Positions 17,798-26,714 of a stretch of 64,000 bases of DNA are shown in pieces. Source of the DNA: Streptomyces sp. NBC_00390 (GTDB lineage Bacteria > Actinomycetota > Actinomycetes > Streptomycetales > Streptomycetaceae). How positions within the stretch are numbered: position 1 is the stretch's first letter; each line of letters opens with the position of its first letter. Position numbers and translations under genes: made by a program. The stretch spans positions 4,836,001 through 4,900,000 of the forward strand of contig NZ_CP107945.1 in assembly GCF_036057275.1 (NCBI RefSeq), read 5' to 3'. The notes beneath the pieces were generated by a model. The model made no database searches. It was not told the origin of the DNA and saw nothing but the letters and a program-made list of their open reading frames with translations.

Positions 17798-17817
17798 GAT
17801 GTCAGAAGCTGATGTCA
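17798..17817 (+). repeat. Paired direct repeat GATGTCA-N6-GATGTCA, right end of B-C
   Basis: Matches the pair at 15336-15355 in sequence, orientation and spacing. Lies between the integrase fragment stop and att C. Confidence 0.65.
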
Positions 17818-17850
17818 AAGGCCCCGGACCATGATCGGTCCGGGGCCTTT
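17817..17850. terminator. Bidirectional hairpin terminator after the integrase fragment
   Basis: AAAGGCCCCGGACC and its complement GGTCCGGGGCCTTT flank a 6-nt loop, with A/T runs at both outer ends, so it can stop transcription from either side next to att C. Confidence 0.85.
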
Positions 17851-17854
17851 GCGC

Positions 17855-17899
17855 TGGTGCCCCCGGCAGGATTCGAACCTGCGACACCCGCTTTAGGAG
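17855..17899 (-). repeat. Attachment site copy C: 3' half of tRNA-Arg(CCU)
   Basis: Contains the 43-nt core identical to the other four copies and also encodes CCA. It separates element B-C from element C-D. Confidence 0.9.
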
Positions 17900-18211
17900 C
17901 ATGATCATAAGGTTACTCGTCCTTCCTTGTCCGGCTTGATGCTTCGCTGTTTTCGCAGTTCAGCGGCCTGATGAGGAAAGGCGGGGGAGCGATCTTTCAC
18001 GATCCTTCGCGGGCTTTCTTTGTCCTGCTGTTCCCATCAGGTTCCCAACTGAGGCATTGGGAACGGTCTTCGAGAGTCGACAGGAGGTGTCAACGCAGCT
18101 CCGTCGCCCAGTCGGGTTCCGTTGAGCACCGCAGATGCTTTGGAGGAGTAACAGGCTCGCTCCCTTGGCCCGGGAGTTGAGCCAGTGGCCGTTTTCGCAG
18201 GTGTCTGGTCC
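17900..18211. other. Left end region of element C-D
   Basis: About 310 nt between att C and the first gene; it holds the arm-type repeat pair at 18030-18047 and no supported gene. Confidence 0.4.
18030..18047 (+). repeat. Paired direct repeat GTTCCCA-N4-GTTCCCA, left end of C-D
   Basis: Two heptamers 4 nt apart, 131 nt inside att C, with an inverted copy TGGGAAC at 18058-18064. The same pair and spacing occur at 32281-32298. Confidence 0.7.
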
Positions 18212-19255
18212 CTAGGCGGGGACGCGGGCGTTCCGCAGCGGGGCTCCGGCCCGATGGAGGCTGGTGAGGGCCTGCCGGTAGGAGGCGATTAGGCCGGTCT
18301 CCACGTAATCCACCCCCAGTTCCTCGCAGTAGCGTTGGACGATGGGCCGGGCCTTGCGGAGATGAGGGCTGGGCATGCTGGGGAACAGATGATGCTCGAT
18401 CTGGTGGTTCAGCCCGCCCAGTGCAATGTCGGTGAACCAGCCGCCGCGCACGTTGCGCGAGGTGAGCACTTGGCGGCGGAGGAAATCCGGACGGTCCTTG
18501 CCACTCAGGATCGGCATGCCCTTGTGGTTGGGCGCGAACAGCAGGCCGAGGTACACGCCGAACAGCCCCTGCTGGACTGTGAGGAAGGCAATTGCCATGC
18601 CGGGCGGCAGCACCCAGAACAGCACGGTCAGATAGGTCACGAAGTGCGCGAACAGCAGGGCGCCGTCGAGCGTTCGGTTCTTGAGCGAGCGATTGGCCAG
18701 CGCCTTCACGCTCGACACGTGCAGGTTGAAGCCCTCCAGCGTCAGGAGCGGAAAGAACAGGAACGCCTGCCAGCGGCCGATCAGACGAGGGAGCCCCGTG
18801 GCGATCCGGGCCTGATCCTGGGACCAGACCAGCAGGTCGGGGTTGAGGTCAGGGTCGAGTTCCTCATGGTTGGGGTTGGCGTGGTGGCGGGTGTGCTTGT
18901 CATGCCACCACCCGTAGCCCATCCCGATACCGGCTCCGGCGGTCCGCCCGGACACCTCGCTGGCCCGGCGCCGACGGAACACCTGACGGTGAGCTACGTC
19001 ATGGGCGACCAGGGCGACCTGGCCGAAGACGACGGCCAGGAAGGCGGCGATCGCCAGTGTCCACCAGCTGTCGCCGATGAGCGCGAAGGCGGTCCACCCG
19101 CCGGCATAGAGCCCGGCCACCGTGGTGATCCGGACCGTGTAATAGCCGGGGCGGCGCCCCAGCAGACCAGCGTCAGTGATCTTCCTCGACAGCCGGGCGA
19201 AGTCGCTGCCGGACGCCTCCGGCGGCGAGGGACGGGCCGCGGTGTTCCTGATCAT
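18212..19255 (-). CDS. Membrane fatty acid desaturase (acyl-lipid/acyl-CoA type), copy 1
   Basis: A 347-residue protein with the three histidine boxes of membrane di-iron desaturases: HDVAH at 85, HTRHH at 121 and NHQIEHHLFPSMP near 290. Membrane segments lie near residues 45-80 and 195-235. Such enzymes put double bonds into fatty acyl chains using oxygen and a ferredoxin-type electron donor, and commonly serve membrane fluidity under cold or stress. A second, very similar gene lies at 26715-27689 in the opposite direction; most residues match by eye. This copy has the complete N-terminus (starting MIRNTAARPS) and is the likelier functional reference. Confidence 0.9.
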   Translation of the reverse strand: MIRNTAARPSPPEASGSDFARLSRKITDAGLLGRRPGYYTVRITTVAGLYAGGWTAFALIGDSWWTLAIAAFLAVVFGQVALVAHDVAHRQVFRRRRASEVSGRTAGAGIGMGYGWWHDKHTRHHANPNHEELDPDLNPDLLVWSQDQARIATGLPRLIGRWQAFLFFPLLTLEGFNLHVSSVKALANRSLKNRTLDGALLFAHFVTYLTVLFWVLPPGMAIAFLTVQQGLFGVYLGLLFAPNHKGMPILSGKDRPDFLRRQVLTSRNVRGGWFTDIALGGLNHQIEHHLFPSMPSPHLRKARPIVQRYCEELGVDYVETGLIASYRQALTSLHRAGAPLRNARVPA

Positions 19256-19799
19256 GATGGTGAAACTCTCTGCGAAGGGGGCCGGCGGCTCGGTGCAGCC
19301 CCGGCCCTCTCAGACTGAGCCGCAGGTATGGACGCGGGTCCTCCACCACGGGAAATCGCCCCGGCGCCCGCGGAGAATTCAAGGACGACGCCTGCTTTGC
19401 CAGCCGGCGGCCGCGCAGGCCGCTGACATGCGGTTTCCCGGTCAGGCCGGTCTCACACCGTGACAGCCTGTTGAACCGGAGGACTGCATCGCCGCGCCTC
19501 CGCGAAAATGGTGGCGGCGCACTCGGCACACAGGACCAATGTGACGGCCGCTCCGTCGTGTAGCGGCCCCGGCCAGATGTGGCCCTGCCCAGCCGAACCG
19601 GCAGGAGCACTCGGGGAGCCGGTTTCTGGTCCCTGTGCGCTGGGAGGCGATGGCAGGCTTGCCGTTGATCCGGGCCGGTGCGAGCCCCACAGGCAGTCGC
19701 AGTCCGCTGAGCCCGGTAGCACTTTGCTCTTCCGGGCTATCGGGGACCTCTGCGTCGCGCCTCGCGCGGTGACGGTACCGACCGTGGTAGTCGACAGCC
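19256..19799. other. Intergenic stretch between desaturase and YihY-type gene
   Basis: About 540 nt. A minus-strand frame (within 19453-19836) contains LVLCAECAATIFAEAR, a possible zinc-binding remnant, but no full gene can be supported. Confidence 0.3.
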
Positions 19800-20633
19800 A
19801 TGCCGATGACGCCTTCCAGCAGCGCAGGCCGTCCATCCTTGCTCGGGCGGCTGCGCCGCATGATCAGCCGTTCAGCAGTCGGGCGTGGATGGCGGCGGAG
19901 CAGGGATCTTGAGCTGGGGTCGCGTTCGCTGGGCTTCGCGGCGCTGGGGTTTCTCACGCTCGTGCCGCTGCTGATCATTGTCTCCTCTGCCGACCCCGAA
20001 CACGGGCGGGGGTTCGCGCAGTGGCTGGGGGAAGGGCTCGGCGTCTCGACGGCCTCCAGGCACCAGGTCGAGCAGCTGTTCACCGGCCCTGGTCAGGCAC
20101 TACGGACCACGACCGCCTTCGGTATCGCCGCCCTTGCCGTGTTCGGCCTGACCTTCGGGGCGGCGGTGCAGACCGGCTACGAGAAGGTCTGGGATCTGCC
20201 GCCGGCCCGCTGGTGGGCCAGGTGGCGTCATGTGGTGTGGCTCGGCGTCCTCACCGGATACCTCTTCGTCTCCGCCACCACCACGCTTCAGCGCGAACCC
20301 CTGGCGGGTGGGGCCGTCGCGTCGCTGAGCGCAGTCCTGTTCATCTGGTGGTCCCAGCGCATGCTGCTCGGCGGGCGGATCCGCTGGCGTGCCCTGTTGC
20401 CCGGCGCGGTGGCCACCGTGATCGGGCTGCTCGGCCTGAGGGTCTTCTCCCGGCTCGTCTTCTCACCGTTGATCGCATCCAACGCCGTCACCTACGGCCC
20501 CGTCGGAACCGTCCTGGTCATCCAGTCCTGGCTGGTCGGCGTGGGCGTCGTCGTCTTCGGCGGGGTCCTGGTCGGCCGGCTGGTGCACGAGGAGATCCCG
20601 CGCGTGACACGCGCACTGAAACGCCGAGGGTGA
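19800..20633 (+). CDS. YihY/BrkB-type integral membrane protein
   Basis: A 277-residue protein with about six membrane segments. After a basic N-terminus, DLELGSRSLGFAALGFLTLVP begins the YihY/BrkB-like region; later segments include AVFGLTFGAAVQTGYEKVW and GPVGTVLVIQSWLVGVGVVV. Proteins of this superfamily were once called ribonuclease BN; their function is unsettled, and some act as transporters or in envelope integrity. The start at ATG 19800 is the longest reasonable choice; an ATG at 19860 is an alternative. It faces the ISAzo13-type insertion, and a different YihY-family gene lies beyond it on the other strand. Confidence 0.7.
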   Translation: MPMTPSSSAGRPSLLGRLRRMISRSAVGRGWRRSRDLELGSRSLGFAALGFLTLVPLLIIVSSADPEHGRGFAQWLGEGLGVSTASRHQVEQLFTGPGQALRTTTAFGIAALAVFGLTFGAAVQTGYEKVWDLPPARWWARWRHVVWLGVLTGYLFVSATTTLQREPLAGGAVASLSAVLFIWWSQRMLLGGRIRWRALLPGAVATVIGLLGLRVFSRLVFSPLIASNAVTYGPVGTVLVIQSWLVGVGVVVFGGVLVGRLVHEEIPRVTRALKRRG

Positions 20634-21088
20634 GATATGGACCCGGAGCTGGTCACCCTGACTGGACTGGGGAGAGGGCGCACAGCGCGAACGGCCGACC
20701 TCGAGAGGCCGTGATGCGCTGACAGCATGGTCTCCGCGTGTCTCGATCAGGCCCTGCACATCGGCTTCGACCTCGACAAGAAGCAGCGCGACCTCGGCAC
20801 GCCGCTCTTCGGCCTCTGGGACTCTTCCGTCAGGTCCCAGATGCGTCCAACGCGTCACCGGGACCGCGCTGGAGACCGCGGGAACGCCGCCGTGGGCTGC
20901 ACTGGGTCGATCACCGCCCCGTGGTGGCCTCGGTGATCGCCATCCGTACGGGGTTCCGCAGCCTCAACGTGGCACGTCAGCCCGCCCTTCAGGCACTCAC
21001 CTCGTCTCCTGACGGTCGACGTTCTCGTGACGGCGGTGGAGCCTGCCAGGGGCCGACCAGCTTGACCGGCAGGACAAGCACGGAGTCG
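20634..21088. other. Non-coding stretch left of the insertion sequence
   Basis: About 455 nt. Short open frames such as the one at 20727-20936 (HIGFDLDKKQRDLG) may be gene remnants; nothing is supported as a gene. Confidence 0.3.
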
Positions 21089-22825
21089 GGGCCCGTATTT
21101 CAATAAGTGCTCGGCAGAGGGGTGTTGGTGGGAGTCTGAGATATGACCCCGTGTCTGTCAGGCTGCGTTGCCGCTCGTGCTCTGCGGGCCAAGTTCGATC
21201 AGATCCTGCCGCACTTCGATGAGCGCCGCCGACGGTTGTATCTGGCCAGTGAGGCGACGGCCCTCGGCCGCGGCGGGATCGTCCGGGTCGCCGCCGCCTC
21301 CGGCACCAGCACTGCAACCATCGCGCGAGGTATGGCCGAGTTGGCCGATTGCTCCTCACCGACCCTGCGGGTCCGGGCTCCAGGTGCGGGCCGCAAGCGG
21401 CTGACAGATGCCGACCCTGGTCTGCTGCCCGCGCTGGAGTCGCTGATCGAGCCGCACACCCGAGGCGACCCCGTCTCCCCGTTGCGGTGGACCACGCTGT
21501 CGTTACGGGCCCTGGCCACGACCCTCACCACACAGGGCCACCCGGTCAGCGCTTCAACCGTCGGACACCTGCTGCACACCCTGGGCTACAGCCTGCAGGG
21601 AACCGCGAAGACAACAGAGGGCATCAGCCATCCGGACCGCGATGCCCAGTTCACCCACCTGAATTCCACCGCCGCCGCGTTCCTCAACGATGCCCAGCCG
21701 GTGATCAGCGTCGACACCAAGGCCAAGGAATGGCTCGGCAACCGGGACCGGCCCGGTCGCACCTGGCGGCCGGGCAAGAACGCGATCAAGGTGGACTGCC
21801 ACACGTTCACCACCAACGACCAGCCCATGGCGATCCCCTACGGGATCTACGACATTGCCAACAACAGCGGATGGGTCAACGTCGGTACCGACCACGACAC
21901 CGCCCAGTTCGCGGTGGAGTCCATCCGACGCTGGTGGCAGCACCGCGGACGGGCGGACCACCCGAATGCCGGCAGGCTCCTGATCACCGCCGACTCCGGC
22001 GGCTCCAACGACCCCCGCCGCTGGACCTGGAAAAGCAACCTTGCCACCTTCGCACGAGAGAGCGGCCTGGAGATCACGGTCTGTCACCTACCGCCGGGGA
22101 CTTCGAAGTGGAACAAGATAGAGCACCGGATGTTCTGTCACATCACCGCGAACTGGCGGGGGCGGCCGCTGACCAGCTACCAGGTCGTCCTCGAGACCAT
22201 CGCCGCCACAACAACCAAGACCGGCCTGACCATCGGGGCCGAACTGGACACAGGCAACTACGACCTCGGCATCAGCGTCACACCCGCCGAGTTCCACGCC
22301 CTTCCGATCACACCCAACACCTTCCACGGTGACTGGAACTACACACTGTCTCCCGTTCCACCGCGAGCGCCAGACGCGCCGACAACCACACACCGGACCG
22401 ACCCGGCCCTGACCGCGATGCTCACCGATCCGGCCCTGACCGGCATGTCACGAACCGCCTTCGAGTATTTGGTGGCGGTCTCGGAGCCTTTCTGGGACGC
22501 CTTGGCCGAGGCAGCATTCCAGCGACGCTTCCACCGCCCGCGCAGCTACCGCCACCCACAGACCAGCAGCGTGGACCACACCCACCGGCTCCTGGCAGCC
22601 ATCCTCCGCCGCCGCAGAGCGATGACCATGACGTTCCTGGCCCAACTACTGGGCGTCAACCGCACCAACCTGTCCATCCAGTACCAGGACGCAAAACGGC
22701 TCCTGGACCTGCACCGGATCCTCGTCACGCCGATACCCGGATCGCCCGCCCGCACATTGGAACAGCTACACGCCCGAACAACCCCCGCGGAAACCCGTCG
22801 CTGACAGTTATTGAAATACGGGCCC
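21089..22825 (+). mobile_element. ISAzo13-family insertion sequence, apparently complete
   Basis: The 1737-bp unit has perfect 18-bp terminal inverted repeats, GGGCCCGTATTTCAATAA at 21089-21106 and its complement at 22808-22825, and one full-length transposase gene. A clear target duplication is not obvious; flanks share only a short TCGG-like match. It sits between the two YihY-type genes of element C-D. Confidence 0.88.
21143..22804 (+). CDS. ISAzo13-family transposase
   Basis: A 553-residue protein. An N-terminal HTH region (IVRVAAASGTSTATIARGM) is followed by a DDE domain in which VDTKAKEWLG (Asp191), LLITADSGGSND (Asp284) and SKWNKIEHRMF (Glu327) give the catalytic triad in the spacing and context of ISAzo13 transposases. 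A C-terminal tail of about 150 residues carries a second helical region with AMTMTFLAQLLGVNRTNLS. The frame is intact from end to end, and the stop is only 4 nt from the right terminal repeat, so the element may still be active. Confidence 0.92.
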   Translation: MTPCLSGCVAARALRAKFDQILPHFDERRRRLYLASEATALGRGGIVRVAAASGTSTATIARGMAELADCSSPTLRVRAPGAGRKRLTDADPGLLPALESLIEPHTRGDPVSPLRWTTLSLRALATTLTTQGHPVSASTVGHLLHTLGYSLQGTAKTTEGISHPDRDAQFTHLNSTAAAFLNDAQPVISVDTKAKEWLGNRDRPGRTWRPGKNAIKVDCHTFTTNDQPMAIPYGIYDIANNSGWVNVGTDHDTAQFAVESIRRWWQHRGRADHPNAGRLLITADSGGSNDPRRWTWKSNLATFARESGLEITVCHLPPGTSKWNKIEHRMFCHITANWRGRPLTSYQVVLETIAATTTKTGLTIGAELDTGNYDLGISVTPAEFHALPITPNTFHGDWNYTLSPVPPRAPDAPTTTHRTDPALTAMLTDPALTGMSRTAFEYLVAVSEPFWDALAEAAFQRRFHRPRSYRHPQTSSVDHTHRLLAAILRRRRAMTMTFLAQLLGVNRTNLSIQYQDAKRLLDLHRILVTPIPGSPARTLEQLHARTTPAETRR

Positions 22826-22849
22826 TCGGCGGCTTTGACCGCGCTCGGG

Positions 22850-23826
22850 TTACGGGTCGCGCGCTGGAGGCGTCGTGCGGCGCGGTGCTGCTGGTGCGCC
22901 GCTGTCGGGCGACGCCCGCTGTGGTGCGTCGTCGCCTGCGGGGCTGATCTCCGAACCCGGGCCCTCAGCCTCGGCTGTTTTGCTGGGCCGCACCGCCGTC
23001 GCTGTCCAAGCGGCGCAGTACAGCAGCAGCCTGGCCATGAGGTTGATCCACAGCACGACGGCGACCGGCACGGCGAAAGCGCCGTACATGCTCTTGCCCG
23101 CGACGCCCTGCAGATAGCCGGTCAGCAACCACTTGAGCAGTTCGAAGCCGACTGCACCGATCAGGCCGGCGACCACGACCGCGCGTCGGCCGGGATGCAC
23201 CCGGGGCAGCCGGGTGATCAGGTATACCAGCAGCAGGAAGTCGACGAGCAGGGCGGTGGCCAGGCCGGCGAAGAACAGCACCGCCGTCCCGCCCCGCCCT
23301 CGATGCCGGCCTTGTCGGCGGCCCAGCCGACGGCGATGTTGGCGAATACCGAACTGCCGATCGCGACCAGTCCGACCGCGCCGAGACCGACCAGTACCCC
23401 GGTGTCCTTGATCCTGCGCAGGATCGGATTTCCCGGGTCCTGTTCCTTCTCCCACACCGCGCGCAGGCACCCGCGCAGGGCGCCGACCCAGTTGATGCCG
23501 ATCACGAGCAGCAGCGCGCCCGCGATGAGCCCGACGGCTCCGGCGTGCGCGACGAGGTTGTCCAGGTCCAGCAGGCCGGAAAGGCCCGGCGCCTGGTCGG
23601 CGATCTTGTCCTGGAGTTTGCTGAGCTGCTCCTTGCTCAGCAGCTTGGCGCCGATCGCCGCGCCCACGGTGATCAGCGGAAAGAGCGCGACGAAACTGGT
23701 GAAGGTGATCGCGGCGGCGAGCCGGGCCCAGTGGACCTCGGCCAGCCGCTCGTACGCGCGCCACACGTGCGTACGCATCAGCCGTGCGATCACAGGAAGT
23801 CGCTTGAGCCATTCCATGAAGAACAC
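22850..23826 (-). pseudogene. YihY/BrkB family membrane protein gene with a frameshift
   Basis: From ATG 23826 the frame reads MEWLKRLPVIARLM, AAITFTSFVALFPLITVGAA and VLLVIGINWVGAL-type YihY signatures until about 23290, where it runs into junk. The matching C-terminal half (VLFFAGLATALLVDFLLLVY, VGFELLKWLLTGYLQGV, AVPVAVVLWINLMARLLLY) continues in the next frame to the stop at 22850. Together they make one normal-length YihY protein of about 325 residues, so a single one-base indel in a C/G-rich run at about 23285-23300 has broken it. A sequencing error there is possible. It is not a close copy of the gene at 19800. Confidence 0.8.
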
Positions 23827-24135
23827 CCACTCTCAGCGTACCCACGGCGGGAGAAGAGGCATCCAGCGGCGACGAAACCCCCGCCGCCCTCCGTGGCGAG
23901 GCCGATGCCCTGCACGTGCGGCCGGAGGGCCCGACCACTGGCCAGGGCCTCGAGAGCGGCGAGCACCAGAGGTGTCGCACGCGACGACCTTCAATCCACC
24001 ACTTACCCCCAAGTCGCAAATAGGGCAATTCGTGAAATCCTGGAATGTGGCACACCAGGGACGGCACCCGCGGCGGTAACCCTCGTTCGCCCAGATCTGG
24101 CTGCCGGTGTGAGCTGTCAATGAGTGGAGGATGCG
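23827..24135. other. Intergenic stretch
   Basis: About 309 nt between divergent genes; no gene or clear regulatory motif is seen beyond the ribosome binding site at 24124-24130. Confidence 0.3.
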
Positions 24136-24687
24136 ATGGAGACAATCGTCATCATCGTGGCTGTCGTGGTCGTCCTGGCTCTGGTCGCGCTGGCCCTGCG
24201 GACCATGACCCGGCGCCGGCACCTGCGGGAGCGTTTCGGGCCGGAATACGAGCGCACGGTCGAGGCGAAGCACAGCCGTGGAGCGGCCGACCGCGACCTG
24301 CGCGCGAGGGAGGAGCGGCATGAAACTCTGGAGCTCAGGCCGCTGCCGTCGACGGTCCGGGACCGGTACGCCCGGGACTGGACCAGTGTGCAGGAGCACT
24401 TCGTCGACCGTCCCGACCAGGCCCTGGGTGAGGCGGACCGGCTCGTGACCACGCTCATGAGCGAGCGTGGCTACCCGACCGACAGTTACGAGCAACAGAA
24501 GCGGGACCTCTCGGTCGAACACTCCCGGACGCTGGAGCACTACCGCGTCGCCCATGAGATCAACGAGCGCGCCGGAGGCAGGGACACCTCGACGGAGGAA
24601 CTGCGGAGCGCGATGGTCCACTACCGGGCGCTGTTCGAGGAACTGCTGCATGACGGCACCGGTTCGCCGGATGAGAAACGCCGATGA
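24136..24687 (+). CDS. Membrane-anchored protein with a helical repeat domain
   Basis: A 183-residue protein starting at ATG 24136, five nt after GTGGAGG. One N-terminal membrane segment (IVIIVAVVVVLALVALAL) leads to a charged cytoplasmic helical domain. From about residue 80 the sequence RDWTSVQEHFVDRPDQALGE, ADRLVTTLMSERGYPTD, and MVHYRALFEELL resembles the C-terminal half of the next gene (WQEIQQGFVDDPQRSVRA, ADGLVAEVMQLLATTF, LRQYRSFFDRLL). The two genes therefore share a roughly 90-residue domain and probably a function. I do not recognise a named family; a stress or envelope role is only suggested by the neighbours. Confidence 0.75.
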   Translation: METIVIIVAVVVVLALVALALRTMTRRRHLRERFGPEYERTVEAKHSRGAADRDLRAREERHETLELRPLPSTVRDRYARDWTSVQEHFVDRPDQALGEADRLVTTLMSERGYPTDSYEQQKRDLSVEHSRTLEHYRVAHEINERAGGRDTSTEELRSAMVHYRALFEELLHDGTGSPDEKRR

Positions 24688-24735
24688 GTGCCCAGTAGCC
24701 GGGATTGTGCCACCAGCCCATGGAGGTGAAGGGAC

Positions 24736-25236
24736 ATGCAGAGAGCATCCGGACGCGACGAGTATCCCCAGCCCGTCGCAGAGAGTCTGTCCACCGAGGA
24801 CTTCGCCCGGCCTCGCACAGATGCACCGCAACAGCGCCCGGACGATGACCTGACGGCAGTCCCCGATGCCGACCGGGCAGCACCAAGAACCAGGATCACG
24901 GACGAGGCCGGAAACGAACCGGCCGCCGCAGCTGGCGAGCACGACGCCTCCGCGCGGGAACCCGATACTGCCCCGCTTCTCGGGCCCCAGGAGACAGAAG
25001 ACCTCCGCACCAGGTGGCAGGAGATCCAGCAGGGATTCGTCGATGACCCGCAGCGGTCGGTGCGTGCGGCAGACGGGCTCGTCGCCGAGGTGATGCAGCT
25101 GCTCGCCACCACATTCGCGGACCATAGGCAGGGGTTGGAAAGCCAATGGCACCGCGGCGAGGAGGTCGAAACCGAGGACCTGCGCCTGGCGCTGCGTCAG
25201 TATCGATCCTTCTTCGACCGTCTGCTCAGCGCCTGA
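24736..25236 (+). CDS. Soluble protein sharing a helical domain with its neighbour
   Basis: A 166-residue protein 48 nt downstream of the previous gene, with GGAGG-like sequence before ATG 24736. The first 70 residues are disordered-looking, rich in Asp, Glu, Ala and Pro. The last 90 form the helical domain also present in the upstream protein: WQEIQQGFVDDPQRSV, ADGLVAEVMQLLATTF and ALRQYRSFFDRLL. Unlike its neighbour it has no membrane segment, so the pair may be a membrane-bound and a soluble version of one module, perhaps interacting. Family name and function unknown. Confidence 0.7.
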   Translation: MQRASGRDEYPQPVAESLSTEDFARPRTDAPQQRPDDDLTAVPDADRAAPRTRITDEAGNEPAAAAGEHDASAREPDTAPLLGPQETEDLRTRWQEIQQGFVDDPQRSVRAADGLVAEVMQLLATTFADHRQGLESQWHRGEEVETEDLRLALRQYRSFFDRLLSA

Positions 25237-25430
25237 CCTCGGGCCGGCCCTCACGACCTGTCCGTTATCCGTCCGATCGCCGCACAGTTGGAAGAGCGGA
25301 GCACGGGTCGTCACACCAACGTCGGCCGATTCGTCCGGTTGCGCCCGGCCCCGTTCAGCGGGGTGTTCCGTACCCGTGCACGATGAGCAGCATGTGATCT
25401 GGGAGCGGCCGTGGGGGTAGCAGAGCCTGC

Positions 25431-25970
25431 ATGAGGCTATTGAGCGAGCGGTCCGGGCCAGACACGAGCGGCTGGAAAACTTACGCCGCCACGACCATCG
25501 CCACCGTTGCGACCGCCGCGGCTGGCTCCGCTGCCGTCGACGCGGACAGCGCCTGGTACAGATCCCTGTCCAAGCCGTCCTGGCAGCCGCCCTCGTGGGC
25601 GTTCGGGGTGGTGTGGACATCGCTGTACGCGAGCCTGGCTTGGGCCACGGGCCGGGCCCTGAACAACGCGCCGCCTGGGGAGCGGACACCGCTCGCCGCC
25701 AGCACGGCGGTGAATCTCATCGTGAACGGGGCGTGGAACTGGCTGTTCTTCCGTAAGCAGAGCCCGGCCGCCGGCCTGCTGGCCACCCTCGCGCTCGATG
25801 TCAGCAACGTCCAGCTCATCGGCCGCGTCGTCCGGGCAGACAAGACTGCGGCCCTCGCCCTGCTGCCGTATGCGGCCTGGTGCGTCTTCGCGACCGCCCT
25901 CAACGCTGAGCTGGCCGAGCGTAACTGCAGCCGTCGAGGTGGGAGGGAGAAGGGACCGGCGCCGTTGTGA
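25431..25970 (+). CDS. TspO/MBR family membrane protein
   Basis: A 179-residue protein with five membrane segments and the TspO signature residues: WYRSLSKPSWQPPSWAFGVVW with conserved Trp and Pro, then SLYASLAWATGRAL, NLIVNGAWNWLFFRKQSPAAG and LLPYAAWCVFATALNAELAERN. The family binds tetrapyrroles and cholesterol-like ligands and is linked to stress responses and porphyrin handling in bacteria. Length and topology are normal for the family. It stands alone between the helical-domain pair and small genes of element C-D. Confidence 0.9.
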   Translation: MRLLSERSGPDTSGWKTYAATTIATVATAAAGSAAVDADSAWYRSLSKPSWQPPSWAFGVVWTSLYASLAWATGRALNNAPPGERTPLAASTAVNLIVNGAWNWLFFRKQSPAAGLLATLALDVSNVQLIGRVVRADKTAALALLPYAAWCVFATALNAELAERNCSRRGGREKGPAPL

Positions 25971-25991
25971 CGCAGCCCGCATCGCACAGAT

Positions 25992-26186
25992 GTGGAAGGT
26001 CCAGCCCAACCGCGTCGCCCGGAACGCCCTCTACTCCATCGCGGAGACTGCGGGCTGTGCAAAGCAGCCGGCTACCTGAGCAAGGACGAAGTCCTCCTCA
26101 CCGCGGAGCAGTTCACCGAGCTGCAGATGTGCGACATCTGCCAGCCATGGGGAGTCCTCGGCATCCCCAAGCTCGGCGGGGCCTGA
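25992..26186 (+). CDS. Small protein with two CxxC motifs
   Basis: A 64-residue product from GTG 25992, 21 nt after the tspO-like stop. HRGDCGLCKAAGYLSKDEVL and QMCDICQPWGVLG contain two CxxC pairs that could bind zinc. The N-terminal 15 residues are not convincing, so this may be the 3' part of a longer, decayed gene. It resembles in style the many small cysteine-paired Streptomyces proteins, but I cannot assign a family. Confidence 0.45.
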   Translation: MEGPAQPRRPERPLLHRGDCGLCKAAGYLSKDEVLLTAEQFTELQMCDICQPWGVLGIPKLGGA

Positions 26187-26264
26187 CACCCCCAGATGCG
26201 AGCCACCGCCAACCGGGTGACCCTGGTGAAAGTGTCCTGTCCCCCACACACCAGGGAGACCGTA

Positions 26265-26549
26265 ATGATCAAGATGCTGCATGAAAAGGGCTTGCGCAGC
26301 GAGCACGCCTACACCGCAGCCTTCATGTCCATCGGCTTCTCCATCTTCACCTGGGCCGCCTCACTCAAAGTCGAGCCAGGCGTCGGGCTCGATCGCGCCG
26401 ACCGGTGGGGCATCTTCGTCGGCGAATGGGCGCCCACGTTCTTCGGCCTCGGGCTGGCCCTCTCTCACTACGAGCAGCAGGACGGCACCCTGACCGCCAG
26501 CGTCCGCGACATCCGCAAGGCGCGCAAGGAGGAGCAGGAAGTCGTGTAG
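26265..26549 (+). CDS. Small two-segment membrane protein
   Basis: A 94-residue protein from ATG 26265, with GGGAGA seven nt upstream; this start is better than an in-frame ATG at 26196. HAYTAAFMSIGFSIFTWAAS forms one membrane segment and GIFVGEWAPTFFGLGLALSHYE a second, followed by a basic C-terminal tail (IRKARKEEQEVV). No family name is recognised, although small proteins of this layout are common in Streptomyces accessory DNA. Confidence 0.65.
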   Translation: MIKMLHEKGLRSEHAYTAAFMSIGFSIFTWAASLKVEPGVGLDRADRWGIFVGEWAPTFFGLGLALSHYEQQDGTLTASVRDIRKARKEEQEVV

Positions 26550-26714
26550 CCATCCGGAAGCGCCCGCCCCTGTCTGAGATCCGGGGGCGGGCGTGGCACG
26601 TGGGGCGGGCGATAGCGCGAGGGGGCCGCCGATGCAGTTGTTCGTCCCCCGCCCGCAAAGGCGTCCGGCAGTGACTTCGCCAGACTGGCGAAGGAGATCG
26701 CCGACGCCGGGCTG

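Larger units (their letters stand above)
15206..17854. mobile_element. Element B-C: small decayed integrative element
   Basis: A 2.65-kb segment between att copies B and C, bounded inside both ends by GATGTCA-N6-GATGTCA. It keeps the C-terminal part of a tyrosine integrase at its right end, next to att C, as expected for pSAM2-type elements. It also holds three small minus-strand genes and a 167-bp inverted-repeat element. Rep, Xis and Tra genes are missing. Confidence 0.75.

Noticed and set aside
21143..22804. IS assigned to the IS630 family because of HTH plus DDE
   Set aside because: The sequence context around the acidic residues (ITADSGGSN, SKWNKIEHR) and the protein length fit ISAzo13 better.
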